A DNA stretch of 64,000 bases from Petrosia ficiformis (Eukaryota > Porifera > Demospongiae > Haplosclerida > Petrosiidae). Each line of letters begins with the position of its first letter. Positions within the stretch are counted from its first letter, which is position 1. The stretch spans positions 41,249,037-41,313,036 of the forward strand of contig OX345636.1 in NCBI GenBank assembly GCA_947044365.1. The letters run 5' to 3'. The notes beneath the pieces were generated by a model. The model ran no database searches and was not told where the DNA came from. It saw nothing but the letters and a program-made list of their open reading frames with translations. The translations under genes were made by a program, and so were the position numbers. This document shows, in pieces, positions 1 through 12,120 of this stretch.

Positions 1-1430
1 AGGTTTTGCACTTTAGAAATCATTATAATCCAGACAGAAATTATGAGCTAATAAATATAAATATGCAATAAATATATCTCGATATGAGAAACATATCAAT
101 AATTATAGTTATGGTTATTATCGATAATTATATTATGATATTGAGTATTTGTGGCATGCGCATGTGCAATTAGTGCCAATTACACATGTGGAAATTAGCA
201 ACATGTAGAGTCATTGACAAGAAAAGATGAGCAAAGTTCTACTACGAAATCCACTATTGTATATATAGTTAATTGTGGGTGGAGCTGGAGGTCAAAGCTT
301 CATGATAATTATATCGATAAACGGCGATATTTTGTCCATATATATAGTATATCAATATTAAAATTCTAATATTGCCCAGGACTATAATATATACATAGTA
401 TACACTACTAGAAATAGTTTAACAAACATTTGTCTAAATAAAATTATGATGATGATTTTGCTACCCATACATAGATAGTACTATATACTACTGTACATTC
501 TGATAGGCAATAGTTATTAAAATCATAGCTTTTATTGTAATCACATTAATGTTTTGTCACAAATAGGGCAGGGCACTAGTAATACTACCTTTCTGAATAT
601 TACACTGTACAGATACAGGGCTAGGAGCCCCTCCCAAAGTTTATGAAGGTAGGGTTTATATACCCCCACCTAACATACAAGTTAGAGCTAATACGTTTTT
701 CTTATTTTACTTGGGCTTGTTCTTTAATATAAGGCATCATCTTAGCTATATTATATATCATATCTTACAGGATCCAAAATCTCTATACTGACCTACAAAG
801 TGTGTAGTTTGCCACCAAATGTTTCACTATATAAAAATATATAAATGTCTTCTTGTGAGATTATATATATATATATAAATGTCTTCTTGTGAGATTATAT
901 ATATATAAATGTCTTCTTGTGAGATTATATATATAAATGAAACACTGAGAAAGTGGTGTGACTATGTTTACTCATATATACATATTATTTTAACACCTTC
1001 AGGCACTAGGTATAAATACAAGATAATTTAAGGACATGCATAATAAATAACTATTGTTATATACATATATATTATGACTGCACTGAGCTAAGAGCTTTGT
1101 TTCTTTCAATAGGTTATTTTAACCTTCAGATGGTTATAGGAAAATTTTATTCCATGCTAGATGATCTATATTAATTAGTACACGTCATAATAAAGCATAA
1201 TGACAAAAACAGTAATAAATTGTATATGGCATAGTAATATAGGTATTACTTGTGGTATAGTATTATTAGTTGAAATACATTGTATTGTTTTGTTACCTTT
1301 CTTTATTATTCCATGTACTTTATATTTACAAAAGAGATCAAGAGCAAAAGAAATAAATTACTACTTGTGAACATTACCTAGCATTGCAAAATCTGTATTA
1401 ATTTATCATTATAGGCTCAGAAGCATATTA
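1..1430. other. AT-rich stretch without recognisable gene
   Basis: No ORF with recognisable homology or coherent exon structure was seen on either strand. The stretch holds simple AT-rich sequence, a small minisatellite near 841-932, and near 1311-1420 a weak copy of a repeat that recurs near 4425, 7535, 13390 and 51370. Confidence 0.6.
841..932. repeat. Three-copy minisatellite
   Basis: The motif AAATGTCTTCTTGTGAGATT occurs three times, separated by short TA runs of different length (unit about 30-33 bp). The copies are identical in the motif, so the array is recent or homogenised. It is not a CRISPR: the spacers are only TA dinucleotides. Confidence 0.85.
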
Positions 1431-1649
1431 TTATTATTGTATTTGAATTCATAAATTGGCTATTATAATTATAGAAATAGGAAACCAAACATAAAAATGT
1501 GACAGGGCTGGTCGATAGTACTGAGTTTAACTATCGCGATATTAAGCTGCTATCACTATCACGATGTTAACTGCTAGTGCTATCACGATAGTAGCACAAC
1601 TTGTTTTGAGTGAGCACTATGTAAACTTATATAAATCACGCTGTACACC

Positions 1650-3061
1650 TGTTGTGAATTTTGTAGCCATGTTTAATTATCTTATACTGTCATAAAAACC
1701 TTAGTCTTATCAGTGGCTTGGATATAGGGGAGCAGAGTGGGCTTTAGCCCCCCCCCCCCCCCCTCATATTTGAATGATGCAGTATTGTTATTGATTTATG
1801 CACGTGCAACATATTTAATTATTGTGATTGTTAATATCATGTCAAGTTTGAGCCCCCCCTCAATATTTTTATGGTGTCTAAGCCACTGGTCTTATGTTAT
1901 ATATAATTCACTGTTTCATCATTTTTATTCAGCTGAATTAAGTTTACGTTGTTATAAAGTTTCATAAATAACAAATCTCGTACTCAAGATACAACATAAT
2001 TGGCGATGAGGATGGCAACTCATTAAACCTTCAATCCATGCAGCCATTGAATTGTGAACATTAAATTCCGAACATCTCGTACATTATTGATGGAGCTGAG
2101 AAGAAGCACACTGTACTACTCACAGTGTGTGATCCTGCTACTTATCAACTTATACAGCCCGCAAAGCCTTTGGAGAACTTTTACACCCAGATTTTTGACA
2201 CTATCAGAGTTTCAACTAGGTATTGGATGTAAGATTTCTACAGTCGTAAACCACCTTCCATTATTCAATGATACAAATTTCACATATGAATTCGTCAATT
2301 AGTCATTGCTTACTTATGTTGCCGGCATAAGTCTTGAGGACAACAATGTGCATTTGGGGACTCTCTAAATGATATAAGCAGAGATAGAATTGTATGTGGC
2401 ATCCAATAACCACATACAATGCTGTCTTCCACAAGAGAGTGAGACTGACATATACAAGCTGGCGTTCAATATCGCCCAAGCCATGGAAGCGGATATACAA
2501 GACCTCAAGCCTGCACCAAACTGTACACTTATTCAACATGTACAGGACCGAAGTTTCGATGTGTCATTGCTACAGATCGTATGGATGTTGACTAACCCTA
2601 ATCAAGCATTACAATTTTATTTCAACCATAGGAGTGAACTCTGTTCTGAATGAATATATCCCCTGGGAGATTTGCGTCGTTGTACCGCCAGAAGGTCATG
2701 ACATTATTCTGACACGCCTAGATGCCACTGATCCCGGAGTGAAATGCCCAGCTCGAAGTTTCATTAGGTAGCCTAATCTGGATTTGAAAATCAAGAGAAC
2801 AGTTTAAAACTGTGAAACATGTTATTCAAACAGATCTATGCTGCCCAAAGCTTCAATTCATCCTTGGGAATACTTCAATTGACTGTGGGCCAGAGTTCAC
2901 TTTGACCACGTAGCTCCATTTAATTATGTTATACTGTCATGTAAACAGAAACCTTAGTTTTACGGCATATAATTCACTGCTGTGTACATTTTTATTCAGT
3001 TGAATTAAGTTTATGTTGTTGCTTAAGAAGTTTAATAAATATTCGTATTCAAGATACATCA
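1650..3061 (+). mobile_element. Decayed Ty3/gypsy LTR retroelement (left arm copy)
   Basis: The 5' LTR (1650-1996) starts TGTTGTGAATT and ends GATACAACA, and is lengthened by a MITE at 1711-1888. It is followed by a TGG-starting primer-binding-like site at 2001 (TGGCGATGAGGATGGC). A gag-like stretch at about 2365-2530 has the series HIQCCLPQESE and AFNIAQAME, with a stop and a frame break just before it. After a large internal deletion, sequence like the integrase zinc-binding end leads to a shortened 3' LTR (about 2908-3061). The ORFs are broken, so the element is dead. The same insertion lies in the right arm at 19036-21116 on the opposite strand. Confidence 0.82.
1711..1888. mobile_element. 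hAT-like MITE inside the gypsy LTR
   Basis: This 178-bp insertion has ends CAGTGGCTTGGA and TCTAAGCCACTG (inverted repeats) and is flanked by GTCTTAT on both sides. The matching LTR in the right arm (near 21040, read on the minus strand) has a single uninterrupted GTCTTAT, which is an empty site. It contains G/C homopolymer runs around 1750 and no coding capacity. A relative of the same left end and G-rich core lies at about 13945-14010. The class is inferred from the 7-8 bp target duplication. Confidence 0.8.
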
Positions 3062-3518
3062 ATAACCCATGCAATAGTGTTTGTTGTTATGCTGTGTGGT
3101 TTAGTTATATCAAGAAATAGGAGGGAATTTAATATTATGCTTGTCTTTCTTGCAGAAAACCTTCTTGTTATAATCTCTGAAACTAATGCATAATATAGAG
3201 TACATGTAGTATAGTATATAGTAATAATTCAAATTTAAACATAATTATTATTAAGTATTAACATAATCGATGTTCTTATCTACAGTTAAAACTTCATACT
3301 GAACCATTTTATGTAGCATACTTTATATATGAAGCTCTTAGTATACATAGAAACAATATAGACTGCACTATTGCGATATATTCACTACCACGATAGTATC
3401 ACAATTGCCAATAGTACAGCGTTAAAAACCTTGATGTAACATTGTTATATAATACCTATACTTATATATACATTAATTTGCAGTCAAACAGAGAGTGATC
3501 AATTAATAATAAAAGTAC

Positions 3519-3964
3519 CTTCACATCTTACACCAGCATCTTCGGAATGGTCACAATTATGATCTCCAAGTGTGTTACGAGAACATGACAGAAGACTAGA
3601 TTCTATACCAAAACATGAAACATCATCCAACCATATTGCTCCATTGCCTTCACCAAAGTAAGCTTCATCAAATTCTACAGCATCTAAGCCAAGATATGAA
3701 GAGTAGATATTATTATGGTAGATATTTAACACTTTCATTATAGACAACAAATCATACCCATTACACATTGTGCAGTTTATATTTCAAATTATTTTTTCGA
3801 ACTTATTGTTGAATATCCAAGCTGTCTGCACACCACTTGATCATCAACAGTACTCCAAAGGTCATCACACACTGTACCCCAATTGCCATTGTTACAAACC
3901 TCTACTCTACCCTCATTAGCAACACTACCATCAACTAATCGAACATCACCATGTGTACAAGAAA
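3519..3964 (-). CDS. SRCR domain, two exons (copy 3 of minus-strand run)
   Basis: Exon a (3803-3964, 162 bp) and exon b (3519-3683, 165 bp) together encode one scavenger receptor cysteine-rich domain. Exon a carries VRLVDGS, GRVEVC, WGTVCDD and VVCRQLGYS; exon b carries [26 protein letters not shown]. Both begin and end in phase 1. Exon a follows a good acceptor (TTGCAG), but its donor is GTTCGA, weaker than the usual GTTAGT. No stop or frameshift is present. SRCR domains are extracellular ligand-binding modules; no signal or transmembrane exon for this strand was found, so the full gene is not established. It is the best preserved of the three minus-strand copies and matches the right-arm copy at 18155-18601. 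Confidence 0.75.
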
Positions 3965-4300
3965 CTGCAACAAGAGAGAAGCAAGTAACACATATATGCA
4001 TTATGCATGTATATTGTAAACTGGATAATTATCGTTTGCTGCAAGTGATATAACCACATGCAGCTAGTTGCTATATAACACTAACACTGCTGTCTCTCTT
4101 CATATCACAATAGCTAGTAAAAACTGCACACACTTATTGATTGTTCTAACCAATTTCATTGGTTTATATGAGTTTCATCTGCTTAATAGTACTTTTTCAT
4201 ATGTTCTATGTATTTGAAGTAGCTAATATTATATTTCTAATTCAAAATACAATGTTTCCTTTCCACTGTAAACAGGTTTATTACGTTTATAATGGGAAGT

Positions 4301-4390
4301 ACAGATGTACTATCCATTAGGAACATAATAATCATGTTTATGGTGGAAATTTAAAACAATCATTGTTCCCAATGGATATAGTACATCTGT
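4301..4390. repeat. Short imperfect palindrome (MITE-like), duplicated near 7407-7500
   Basis: The block ACAGATGTACTATCCATTAG near 4301 is matched in inverted form by CAATGGATATAGTACATCTG near 4370, around a ~40-bp AT-rich centre. The second tandem unit has the same structure near 7407-7500. No coding potential. Confidence 0.6.
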
Positions 4391-5580
4391 TTAAAAATGA
4401 TGAGAATTAAAAATGTATTCTTTGTTATGGCATGTACCTTATACTAGTCAATATAGATCAAGATGAAAAGAAATAAATTATTACTACAGCAAGAAAAGAA
4501 TCAGCATTGATTTATACAGTCTCAGGAGGAATTGAAAATCATGTAACCATAACCCATTAAAGTTTGCAGTGTGCAGTATCCATTATGATAGGTGGCTTGC
4601 ATATGCATAGTTCATGCTAAAATAAACATGGATGCAAATATGGCGACAATACAGTGTACATTACTACATATGTAGTGGAAGCCTTCACAAAACGGGGGGG
4701 ACAGATTTCAGAAATACAGGTGCTCTGAAGGCATGCCTGAAACTTTAATCATCAATGGTAATTATGCCCCGTTGGGCGATTCCTATGATTGCTTTACTTC
4801 GGGTTTGATGTATGTTAATATATATATAATATTATATATGTAATTATGTTTGTGACCACCTACACGATCATGCGTTGTATACGTAGTTTAGGAATTTACG
4901 TCATTCCAGGGGGTTCGGTCAACTAATGGGCGTGGTGCATAAAAGAACGCGTGCTCCAGCTCGACAGACTAGCAGAAAGAAAATTGTGTAGCTTACGTAG
5001 AAATTGGAACTAATAGATAGCTATTCTACCTGAAATATATTCCTAAACTTCTACAAGGTCCTTTAAAAGGTAAACAGATAATAGAGTAGATAGTCTATAA
5101 TAGGCTGATGTGTTTCAGGCATGATAAAGTTAGCCATGAGTACTGAATGCTGGACACAACAAAGAAGTCATAAAAATACATTTTTCTCTGTATATCTTGT
5201 TTTTACTTGTTTTCAGGGTCCCATTAATTTAACCCAAACATTATATCATAAATTTATTGTAAATCCACATACATACATCAGTGCTGTGATATGACAACTA
5301 ATGGATCATTTACTTTTGTTATGTGTTTGCACTAGTTATACAATATTTGTTGTCTATCCTTCTCTTTATCATCAATATGCATTATTATGGAAGACTTACA
5401 TTTGTATAATTAGTAAATGATAAACATGCTTGTATACAATTATTATACTATACATTATATATATATTGTAATTGTATAGTATAATATTATATATGACAAC
5501 CATTTGATGTTGTTAGATGTTTATACACATCAGCAAACACTTATTGTACATAGCATGTATTAAACACTAAATTCAACAAA

Positions 5581-5718
5581 TAAGACTGATAAAAGAAGGT
5601 AAAATATGCTGGTAGACACTGGGAATCGAACCCAAGGCCACTCACTGACTCCAGCCACCAGTGCTCTCACTACTGAGCTGTGACTACCAAAATTTTTCAC
5701 TTTCCTCTTTCAGTCTTA
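5581..5718 (-). mobile_element. TIR-flanked element with tRNA-like core
   Basis: On the minus strand 5611-5688 folds as a tRNA-like cloverleaf. It has a near-complete acceptor stem (GGTAG...CTACC), a D-arm GCTC/GAGC, an anticodon stem CTGGT/GTCAG, and a T-arm with a perfect B-box core GGTTCGATTCC. The anticodon loop lacks U33, so a working tRNA is unlikely. Outside it, TAAGACTGATAAAAGAAGG at the left is matched by the inverted CTCTTTCAGTCTTA at the right. The whole 138-bp unit therefore looks like a small TIR element that carries a tRNA-derived segment, or a SINE head inside a MITE. Copied with the tandem duplication to 8720-8884. Confidence 0.6.
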
Positions 5719-5877
5719 CGCATTTATTTTCGTTGTGAGGCAAGTTTCTGTATAATATACTAGATATACAAACTACAATCACATCCATGGGTTTAAGTTG
5801 ATACACCGCTTGGCTTTAAGGCCTGCATAAACCTGGTATATCTAGCATATACACCTCCTAACTGCATTTAATCTAGT

Positions 5878-6370
5878 GAGCACAGATCTCCTATACTATG
5901 AAAAGTAAGGTCTGGGGAAGTGTAGTACAGAAAGTACTTTCGGGCATTGATTTATAATGCCCCAATCAGATCATGTTATTTCCAAATGTTAAATTACTTA
6001 CTTAAAAAATGAAGATGCTTGACAAGAAAAATGTTTTTCAAGTCTTTGTGTATCTTCCAAAACATGTATAGGGTTTGTGAAAAATGCCTGCTACACAATT
6101 CTTCCAAAACCTTTTGATTTAATTAATGGTAAAGCTTACTCTATGTTTTGTGCCTTTGGATGTAAAAGTCCTTTATAGACATTTCCAAATCCTGTTGTGT
6201 ATTTTGGTACAGTATCTTCAGGCAAAATGTACAACATGTAGTTTTAACTGTCACATGATTGTGGACAAAATGGTCGAATTTGTATGGTTACTCTAAATTC
6301 CTACAAAACTATTCACTGTATTACAATTCCCCAGACCCTCCTTTTTTGTAGTATAGGAGGGGCTGTGCTT
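5878..6370. mobile_element. ~490-bp foldback/MITE element
   Basis: The left end GAGCACAGATCTCCTATACT...GGTCTGGGGAA is matched in reverse complement by the right end TTCCCCAGACCCTCC...AGGAGGGGCTGTGCT, giving arms of about 40 bp. The interior is noncoding. A second copy, shared by tandem duplication, lies at about 9089-9589. Confidence 0.7.
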
Positions 6371-6617
6371 GCCAGACTGAATTACATTAGTGTTCTTAAA
6401 TAGAGTTTAGGTTAGAATACTAATTATATAAGTTGTTTTAATATTGTAAGTGTAGACACAATTACACATTAAACGTTTTGTCATTCAAACGGTTAGAGTG
6501 CTAATAAGAAACCATTTCAAGCCAAACATAAAGCAATGTGTGTGAATAACACACAATGAAACATGATATATTATGATTGTGGTTAAATACACTGGGATTA
6601 ATTTAAAATGAAAGTAC

Positions 6618-7062
6618 CTGTACATCTTACACCAGCATCTTCGGAATGGTCACAATTATGATCTCTAATTGCATTATGAAAACATGACAGAAGACTAGTT
6701 TCTGTACCAAAACATGAAACATCATCCAACCATATTGATCCAGTACCTTCACCAAAGTAAGCTTCATCAAATGCTATAGCATCCAAGCCAAGATATGAAG
6801 AGTAGATATTATTATGGTAGATATTTAACACTTTTATTATAGACGACAAATCATACCCATTACACATTGTGCAGTTTATATTTTAAATTATTTTTCGAAC
6901 TTATTGTTGAATATCCAAGCTGTCTGCACACCACTTGAGCATCAACAGTACTCCAAAGGTCATCACACACTGTACCCCAATTGCCATTGTTACAAACCTC
7001 TACTCTACCCTCATTAGCAACACTACCATCAACTAATCGAACATCGCCATGTGTACAAGAAA
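6618..7062 (-). pseudogene. SRCR domain, two exons (copy 2), dead splice acceptor
   Basis: Exon a (6901-7062) encodes VRLVDGS...WGTVCDD...VVCRQLGYS without a break, from a good acceptor and with the weak donor GTTCGA. Exon b (6618-6782) encodes IWLDDVSC and [14 protein letters not shown], also without a break. However, the base pair before exon b that should be the acceptor AG reads GG on the minus strand (CC at 6783-6784). The paralogues at 3684 and 12434 keep AG. Exon b is probably skipped or spliced elsewhere, so this copy is likely nonfunctional although its coding frame is clean. It is the tandem duplicate of the 3519-3964 copy. Confidence 0.72.
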
Positions 7063-8555
7063 CTGCAAGAAAAGAGAAGCAAGTAACACATATATGCATT
7101 ATGCATGTTACTGTAAACTAGCAATATGTTTCACACAATTATCTTTTGCTGCAAGTGATATAACCACATGCAGCTAGTTGCTATATAACACTAACACTGC
7201 TATCTCTCTTCATATCACAATATATCTAGTAAAAACTGCACACACTTATTGATTGTTCTAACCAATTTCATCGGTTATATGAGTTTCATTTGCTTAATAG
7301 TGCTTTTTCATATGTTCTATATGAAGTAACTAATATTATATTTCTAATTCAAAATACAATGTTTCCTTTCCACTGTAAACATGTTTATTACGTTTATAAT
7401 GGGAAGTACAGATGTACTATCCATTAGGAACATAATAATCACGTTTATAGTGGAAATTTAAAACAATCATTATGTTCCCAATGGATATAGTACATCTGTT
7501 TAAAAATGATGAGAATTAAAATTGTATTCTTTATTATGACATGTACCTTATACTAGTCAATATAGATCAAGATGAAAAGAAATAAATTATTACTACTTGT
7601 AATCATTACCCAGCAAGAAAAGAATCAGCATTGGTTTATACAGTCTCAGGAGGAATTGAAACCATTCAATTTTGCAGTTTGAAGTATCCATAATGATAGG
7701 TGGCTTGCATATGCATAGTTCATGCTAAAATAAACATGGAAGCAAATATGGCGACAATACAGTGTACATTACTACATACGTATGTAGTGGAAGCCTTCAC
7801 AAACAGGGGGGCACAGATTTCAGAAATACAGGTGCTCTGAAGGCATGCCTGAAACTTTAATCATACATGGTAATTATTGCCCGTTGGGCCATCCATATGA
7901 TTGCTTTTCCACAAATTGATGTATGTTTATATATATATATAATATTATATATGTAATTATGTTTGTGGCCACTTACGCGATCATGCATTGTATATGTAGT
8001 TAAGGAATTTACGTCATTCTGGGGGGGCTCAGTCAACTAATGGGGGTGGCACGTAAAAGAATGTGTGCTCTAGCTTGTTGTAGCTCGACAGACCAGCAGA
8101 AGAAAGCTGTGTAGCTTACGTAGAAACTGGAACTATTCTACCTGAAATATATTCCTAAACTTCTACAAGATCCTTTAAAAGGTAACCAGATGATAGAGAA
8201 AATAATAACTATAATAGGCTGATGTGTTTCAGAGAAGATAAAGTTAACCACTGAATGCTGGACACAACAAAGCCGTCATAAAGATACTTTTTTCTCTATA
8301 TATCTTGTTTTTACTTGTTTTCAGGGTAACATTAATTTAACCCAAACATTATATCATAAATGTATTGTAAATCCACATACATTAGTGCTGTGATATGACA
8401 ACTAATGACTTTTGTTATGTGTTTGCACTATTTACACAATATTTGTTGTCTATCCTTCTCTCTATCATCAATATGCATTATCATGGAAGTACTTACATTT
8501 ATATAATTAGTAAATGATAAACATGCTTGTATACAATTATTATACTATACAATTG

Positions 8556-8556
<1 letters not shown>

Positions 8557-8592
<36 letters not shown>
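8557..8592. repeat. (TA)n microsatellite
   Basis: A nearly pure TA run inside tandem unit B, and a main reason why unit B is longer than unit A. Confidence 0.9.
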
Positions 8593-8596
<4 letters not shown>

Positions 8597-8719
8597 AAAT
8601 TGTATAGTATAATATTATATATGACAACCATTTGATGTGGTTAGGTGCTTATTTTGTATATACACCCCACCAAACACTTATTGTATATATAATATGTATT
8701 AAACACTAAATTCAACGAA

Positions 8720-8884
8720 TAAGACTGATACAGGAAGATAAAATATGCTGGTAGACACTGAGAATCGAACCCAAGGCCACTCACTAACTCCAGCCACCAG
8801 TGCTCTCACTACTGAGCTGTGATAACCAAACAACCACCACTCTCAGTGACTATCAACATTTTTCACTTTCCTCTTTCAGTCTTA
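8720..8884 (-). mobile_element. Second copy of TIR-flanked tRNA-like element
   Basis: Paralogous copy of 5581-5718 in tandem unit B. The tRNA-like part (8750-8827) keeps the D-arm, anticodon stem and B-box, and the acceptor stem has one extra change. A ~25-bp block between the tRNA part and the right TIR is present here but absent from unit A. Confidence 0.6.
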
Positions 8885-9088
8885 TTCATAAGCTTTGCAT
8901 TTAATTTCATTGTGAGGCAAGATCAGCAAAATGTATTACATAAACCATGTTTAGTTTCTGTATAATATACTAGATATACGAACTACAGTCACATCCATGT
9001 GTTTAATTGGCTTTAAGGCCTGCATAAACCTCCTCCACAGTAGGTGGTATATCTAGCATATACACTTCCTAATTGCATTTAATCTAGT

Positions 9089-9589
9089 GAGCACAGATCT
9101 CCTATACTATGAAAAACAGGGTCTGGGAAACTGTAGTACAGTAAGTAGTTTCGGGCATTCATCTATAATCCCCAATAAGATCATGTTATTCCTAAATGTT
9201 AAATTACTTATTTAAAAAATGAAGATGCTTGACAAGAAAAATGTTTTTAATGTCTTTGTGTATCTTCCAAAACATGTATAAATAGATAGGGTTTGGGAAA
9301 AGTGCCTGCTACACAATTCTTCCAAAACATTTTGATTTAATTAATGGTAAAGCTTACTCTACTTTTTGTGTCTTTCGATGTAAAAGTCCTTTATAGACAT
9401 TTCCAAATCCTGTTGTGTATTTTGGTACAGTATCCTCAGGCAAAATGTACAACATGTAGTTTTAACTGTCATATAATTGTGGACAAGACGGTTGAATTTG
9501 TATGGTTACCCTAAATTCCTACAAAACTATCTGCTGTATTACAATTCCCCAGACCCTCCTTTTTTGTAGTATAGGAGGGACTATGCTTG
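9089..9589. mobile_element. Second copy of ~490-bp foldback element
   Basis: Tandem-duplicate counterpart of 5878-6370 with the same inverted ends. It arose with the segment duplication, not by independent insertion. Confidence 0.7.
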
Positions 9590-9698
9590 CCAGATTGAAT
9601 TACATTAGTGTTCTCCAATAGAGTTTAGGTTAGAATATTAATTATATAAGTTGTTTTAATATTATAAGAGTTATTGAGTAGACACAATTACACATTAA

Positions 9699-12120
9699 CC
9701 CTTCATCTGCTGCAACTAATAATTGCGTTTGGAAGGCGTGGTGTGGAAGAAATTTTTGTACTTACAGAAGTCAATTATTGTTCAAGGGGATGAGCTTTAC
9801 CTTTTCTATATAATATAGTAGAGGCTATTTTTAACTACACAAAGCATGCCATCATTTCTGGTCAGCAGTGGACGGTGAAGTGAATTCTTCTCATTGGGTA
9901 AGTTTTCATTTCTTTATAATTATGTATGTGTGTATGTTTAGAATTGAAAAGACATAGATTTAGCAGGATTGTGAACATAATATATAATAAACAAATATAA
10001 TTGCTATCAGAACTAGACTTATTTTTCTAGAAGGAAACGTTTTTCACTGATGAGCATACATAAAATAATATTTATTATAAAAGAATGGGGGCATCTATTC
10101 TTCTTTTATGTTGTCCAAATATATTACATATATATATATACATGTATATAGATGTATATGTGTTGCATGTATGTATACTTACATCTAAATATATAATATA
10201 CATTGATATAGGATTATATAATTATAGCATGCTATGTACATTTACAGACTACTTGTACTGCTTCAGTGTGTGATACTTTTTAAAGCATGGGTGTGTGCAT
10301 AGACTATCATCACAAATGTCACATTTGATAGTGCATTGCTTTGTTTTCCAGATTTTCTGTTACTACAGACTTTACAGTCTCGTTTTGGACCAGGAATTGG
10401 AAAATGGCGACCGGAAAGTCTGATAGGTGTTTGCGATGTCCACAGTGTGTTGTGTGGTGTTGAAGATTCTTTAGTTGTAAGACCATAAGCAACCTGGAAT
10501 TGAAATTCTATGTGTGAAAGGTGTCGTTTTGATGAATTACTTAGTGTGTACAGAATATAAGAATTCACCAATGCAGTGTCCAGCAGGTGAAAGAACACTC
10601 GTTTCCACCACTTCTTAGAATGATGAGGATATTCATAGTACGTAACTAACTGATCAGCTCTGTCAACATCTCCCATATAACTGTTGTACTCCTCTATAAC
10701 AGTTGGCTTCCTCACAACTTCTACACCACCATCACATGACCTTGTGCCTCTTCTTTTCTCCAACATGAAGTCGTCATGAATTGTAGATAGCACGGCAACA
10801 GGTCGCTTGTCCATCCATTTGAGTCCCAAAATGCATTCATCTTGGTATGTTGTCACTTTACTCTTCTTAATACTGTTGTCTTTAAACAATTTTGGAATTC
10901 CTTTTCGATTAAATCTAACAGAACCACAACTTCCACAGCCTTTCTCATAAAGCAATCTGCATAGCTGAGGGCTTGTATAGAAATTATCAAAAAAAATATG
11001 GTGTTCTCTTTCAAATAAATCACTTGCAAGGGACAGGACAGTACGTGTACTTAGAGGTATAAGTCATTATCTTGATGGTCAACTTTCCCTGTATATAGAT
11101 CCCAATTCCAGGTATAACCTGTTTTGGACTCTGCTAACACCCAAGCTTTCATACCCCATTTGTGCGGTTTTTTTGGTAAATATTGCAAGAAAGCTAGCCT
11201 ACCCTTATAACTAATCATGCTTTCATCAATGCTTAAATTTTTATCAGGTATGTAGGAGCTTTTGAAATTAGAGATAAGACGGTTTATCACTGGTCTGATC
11301 TTAAATAAATGGTCATATGCAGGCTGTCCATGAGGATTTAATAATTTATTATTAGCAAAATGGAGGAACTTAGAAAAAAGAAGAAAACGATTTCGAGATA
11401 TTATCTTACTGAAGTTATTGGAAAAAGGCCAAGTTGTAGTCCAGTAGCCACTCATTCGTGGGAGGTTTACCCATTACCCATTGTAATAACTATTGCCAAA
11501 ACGTTGTAGAAATCTGAGAGTATGAATGGGCGTCGACAAAACTCATGCACACGAGATTTTGGATGATTTATCAGATACTCTTCATGATTGGTCACATACT
11601 GTTGAGCATATCGATTTGATTCCATAATAATCATCTGTCCACAACTAATTGAAACAACATATTGGATCAGCATTATCAAGATTAACAGTTAGACCTGACT
11701 TCTCCCTAAATTGTGGAATACTCCTAACAATAATATCAGTATTTGTTTCATTACTTATTTGTTTGTTATCTCCACATAACTCATTACTCCGTGTTTCTTC
11801 AGCCATTTGGTCATTAACTTCATCTGTTTCACTGCGTGTTTCCTCAGTTATCTGCTCATTATCTTGACCTGTTGTATTCTCTACACCATCTTCAATATAT
11901 CCATCAAAATCCTCATCACTATAGTCACTATATATCTATTTCTATTATTTGTAATAACAATTGGGGGATTAGAGGGCAGATATCTAGACATTATGTAAAC
12001 AAACACTTAACAGTAAAAACAGATAATATCACACTGAATTAAGCAGGTGCTATAAAGCGCCTTCCACAATTAAAATTATAGTGGGTGTGGTGCTCTAAAG
12101 TGCCTTCCGCAAATGAAGGG
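9699..12120 (-). mobile_element. piggyBac transposon with TTAA target sites
   Basis: The element is bounded by TTAA at 9695-9698 and 12121-12124. Its ends are CCCTTCATCTGC and GCAAATGAAGGG, a 12-bp inverted repeat with one mismatch, and GGAAGGC motifs recur just inside both ends. Length is 2422 bp. The tandem paralogue at 6469-6472 (ACACATTAAACG) is the unoccupied TTAA site, so the insertion is younger than the tandem duplication. It carries a near-complete but frameshifted transposase on the minus strand. Confidence 0.93.
10249..11991 (-). pseudogene. piggyBac transposase, frameshifted
   Basis: This is a DDE-type transposase for TTAA-specific cut-and-paste. Reading the minus strand from an ATG at 11989-11991, there is an acidic N-terminal part (about 11680-11940; EDFDGYIEDG). 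The DDE core follows at 11679-11051, with LSIDESM (first catalytic Asp) and WGMKAWVLAESKTGY. FFDNFYTS (second Asp) lies near 10990 and YMGDVDRADQL (third Asp) near 10670. The C-terminal Cys-rich domain (CKVC, then CDIC and CTHPCFKKYH after a frame change) ends at a TAG at 10249-10251. At least three single-base frame changes (about 11930, 11055 and 10325) and a break near 11460 prevent a full product. All three catalytic Asp residues and the zinc-binding Cys/His pattern survive, so inactivation looks recent. Confidence 0.88.

Larger units (their letters stand above)
1430..4030. repeat. Left arm of large inverted duplication
   Basis: This segment reappears in reverse complement at about 18078-21310. 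Matching landmarks, in inverted order, are a GATAGTTAAACT-type palindromic block (about 1500-1600), both LTRs and the PBS of a Ty3/gypsy remnant, a second CGATAGTATCAC block near 3380, and both SRCR half-exons. The arms differ by substitutions and indels: the left arm has an extra hAT-like MITE, and the right arm keeps more of the gypsy integrase. The duplication therefore postdates the gypsy insertion and predates later decay. Confidence 0.9.

Noticed and set aside
841..932. Possible CRISPR-like repeats
   Set aside because: Only three copies separated by TA dinucleotides in a eukaryotic genome; this is a minisatellite.
5611..5688. Functional tRNA gene
   Set aside because: The fold is good, but U33 is missing, the acceptor stem has a mismatch, and it lies inside a TIR unit copied by tandem duplication.
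10085..10273. 62-codon plus-strand open frame
   Set aside because: It lies inside the piggyBac 3' noncoding part and is made of TATA/TGTATG repeats.
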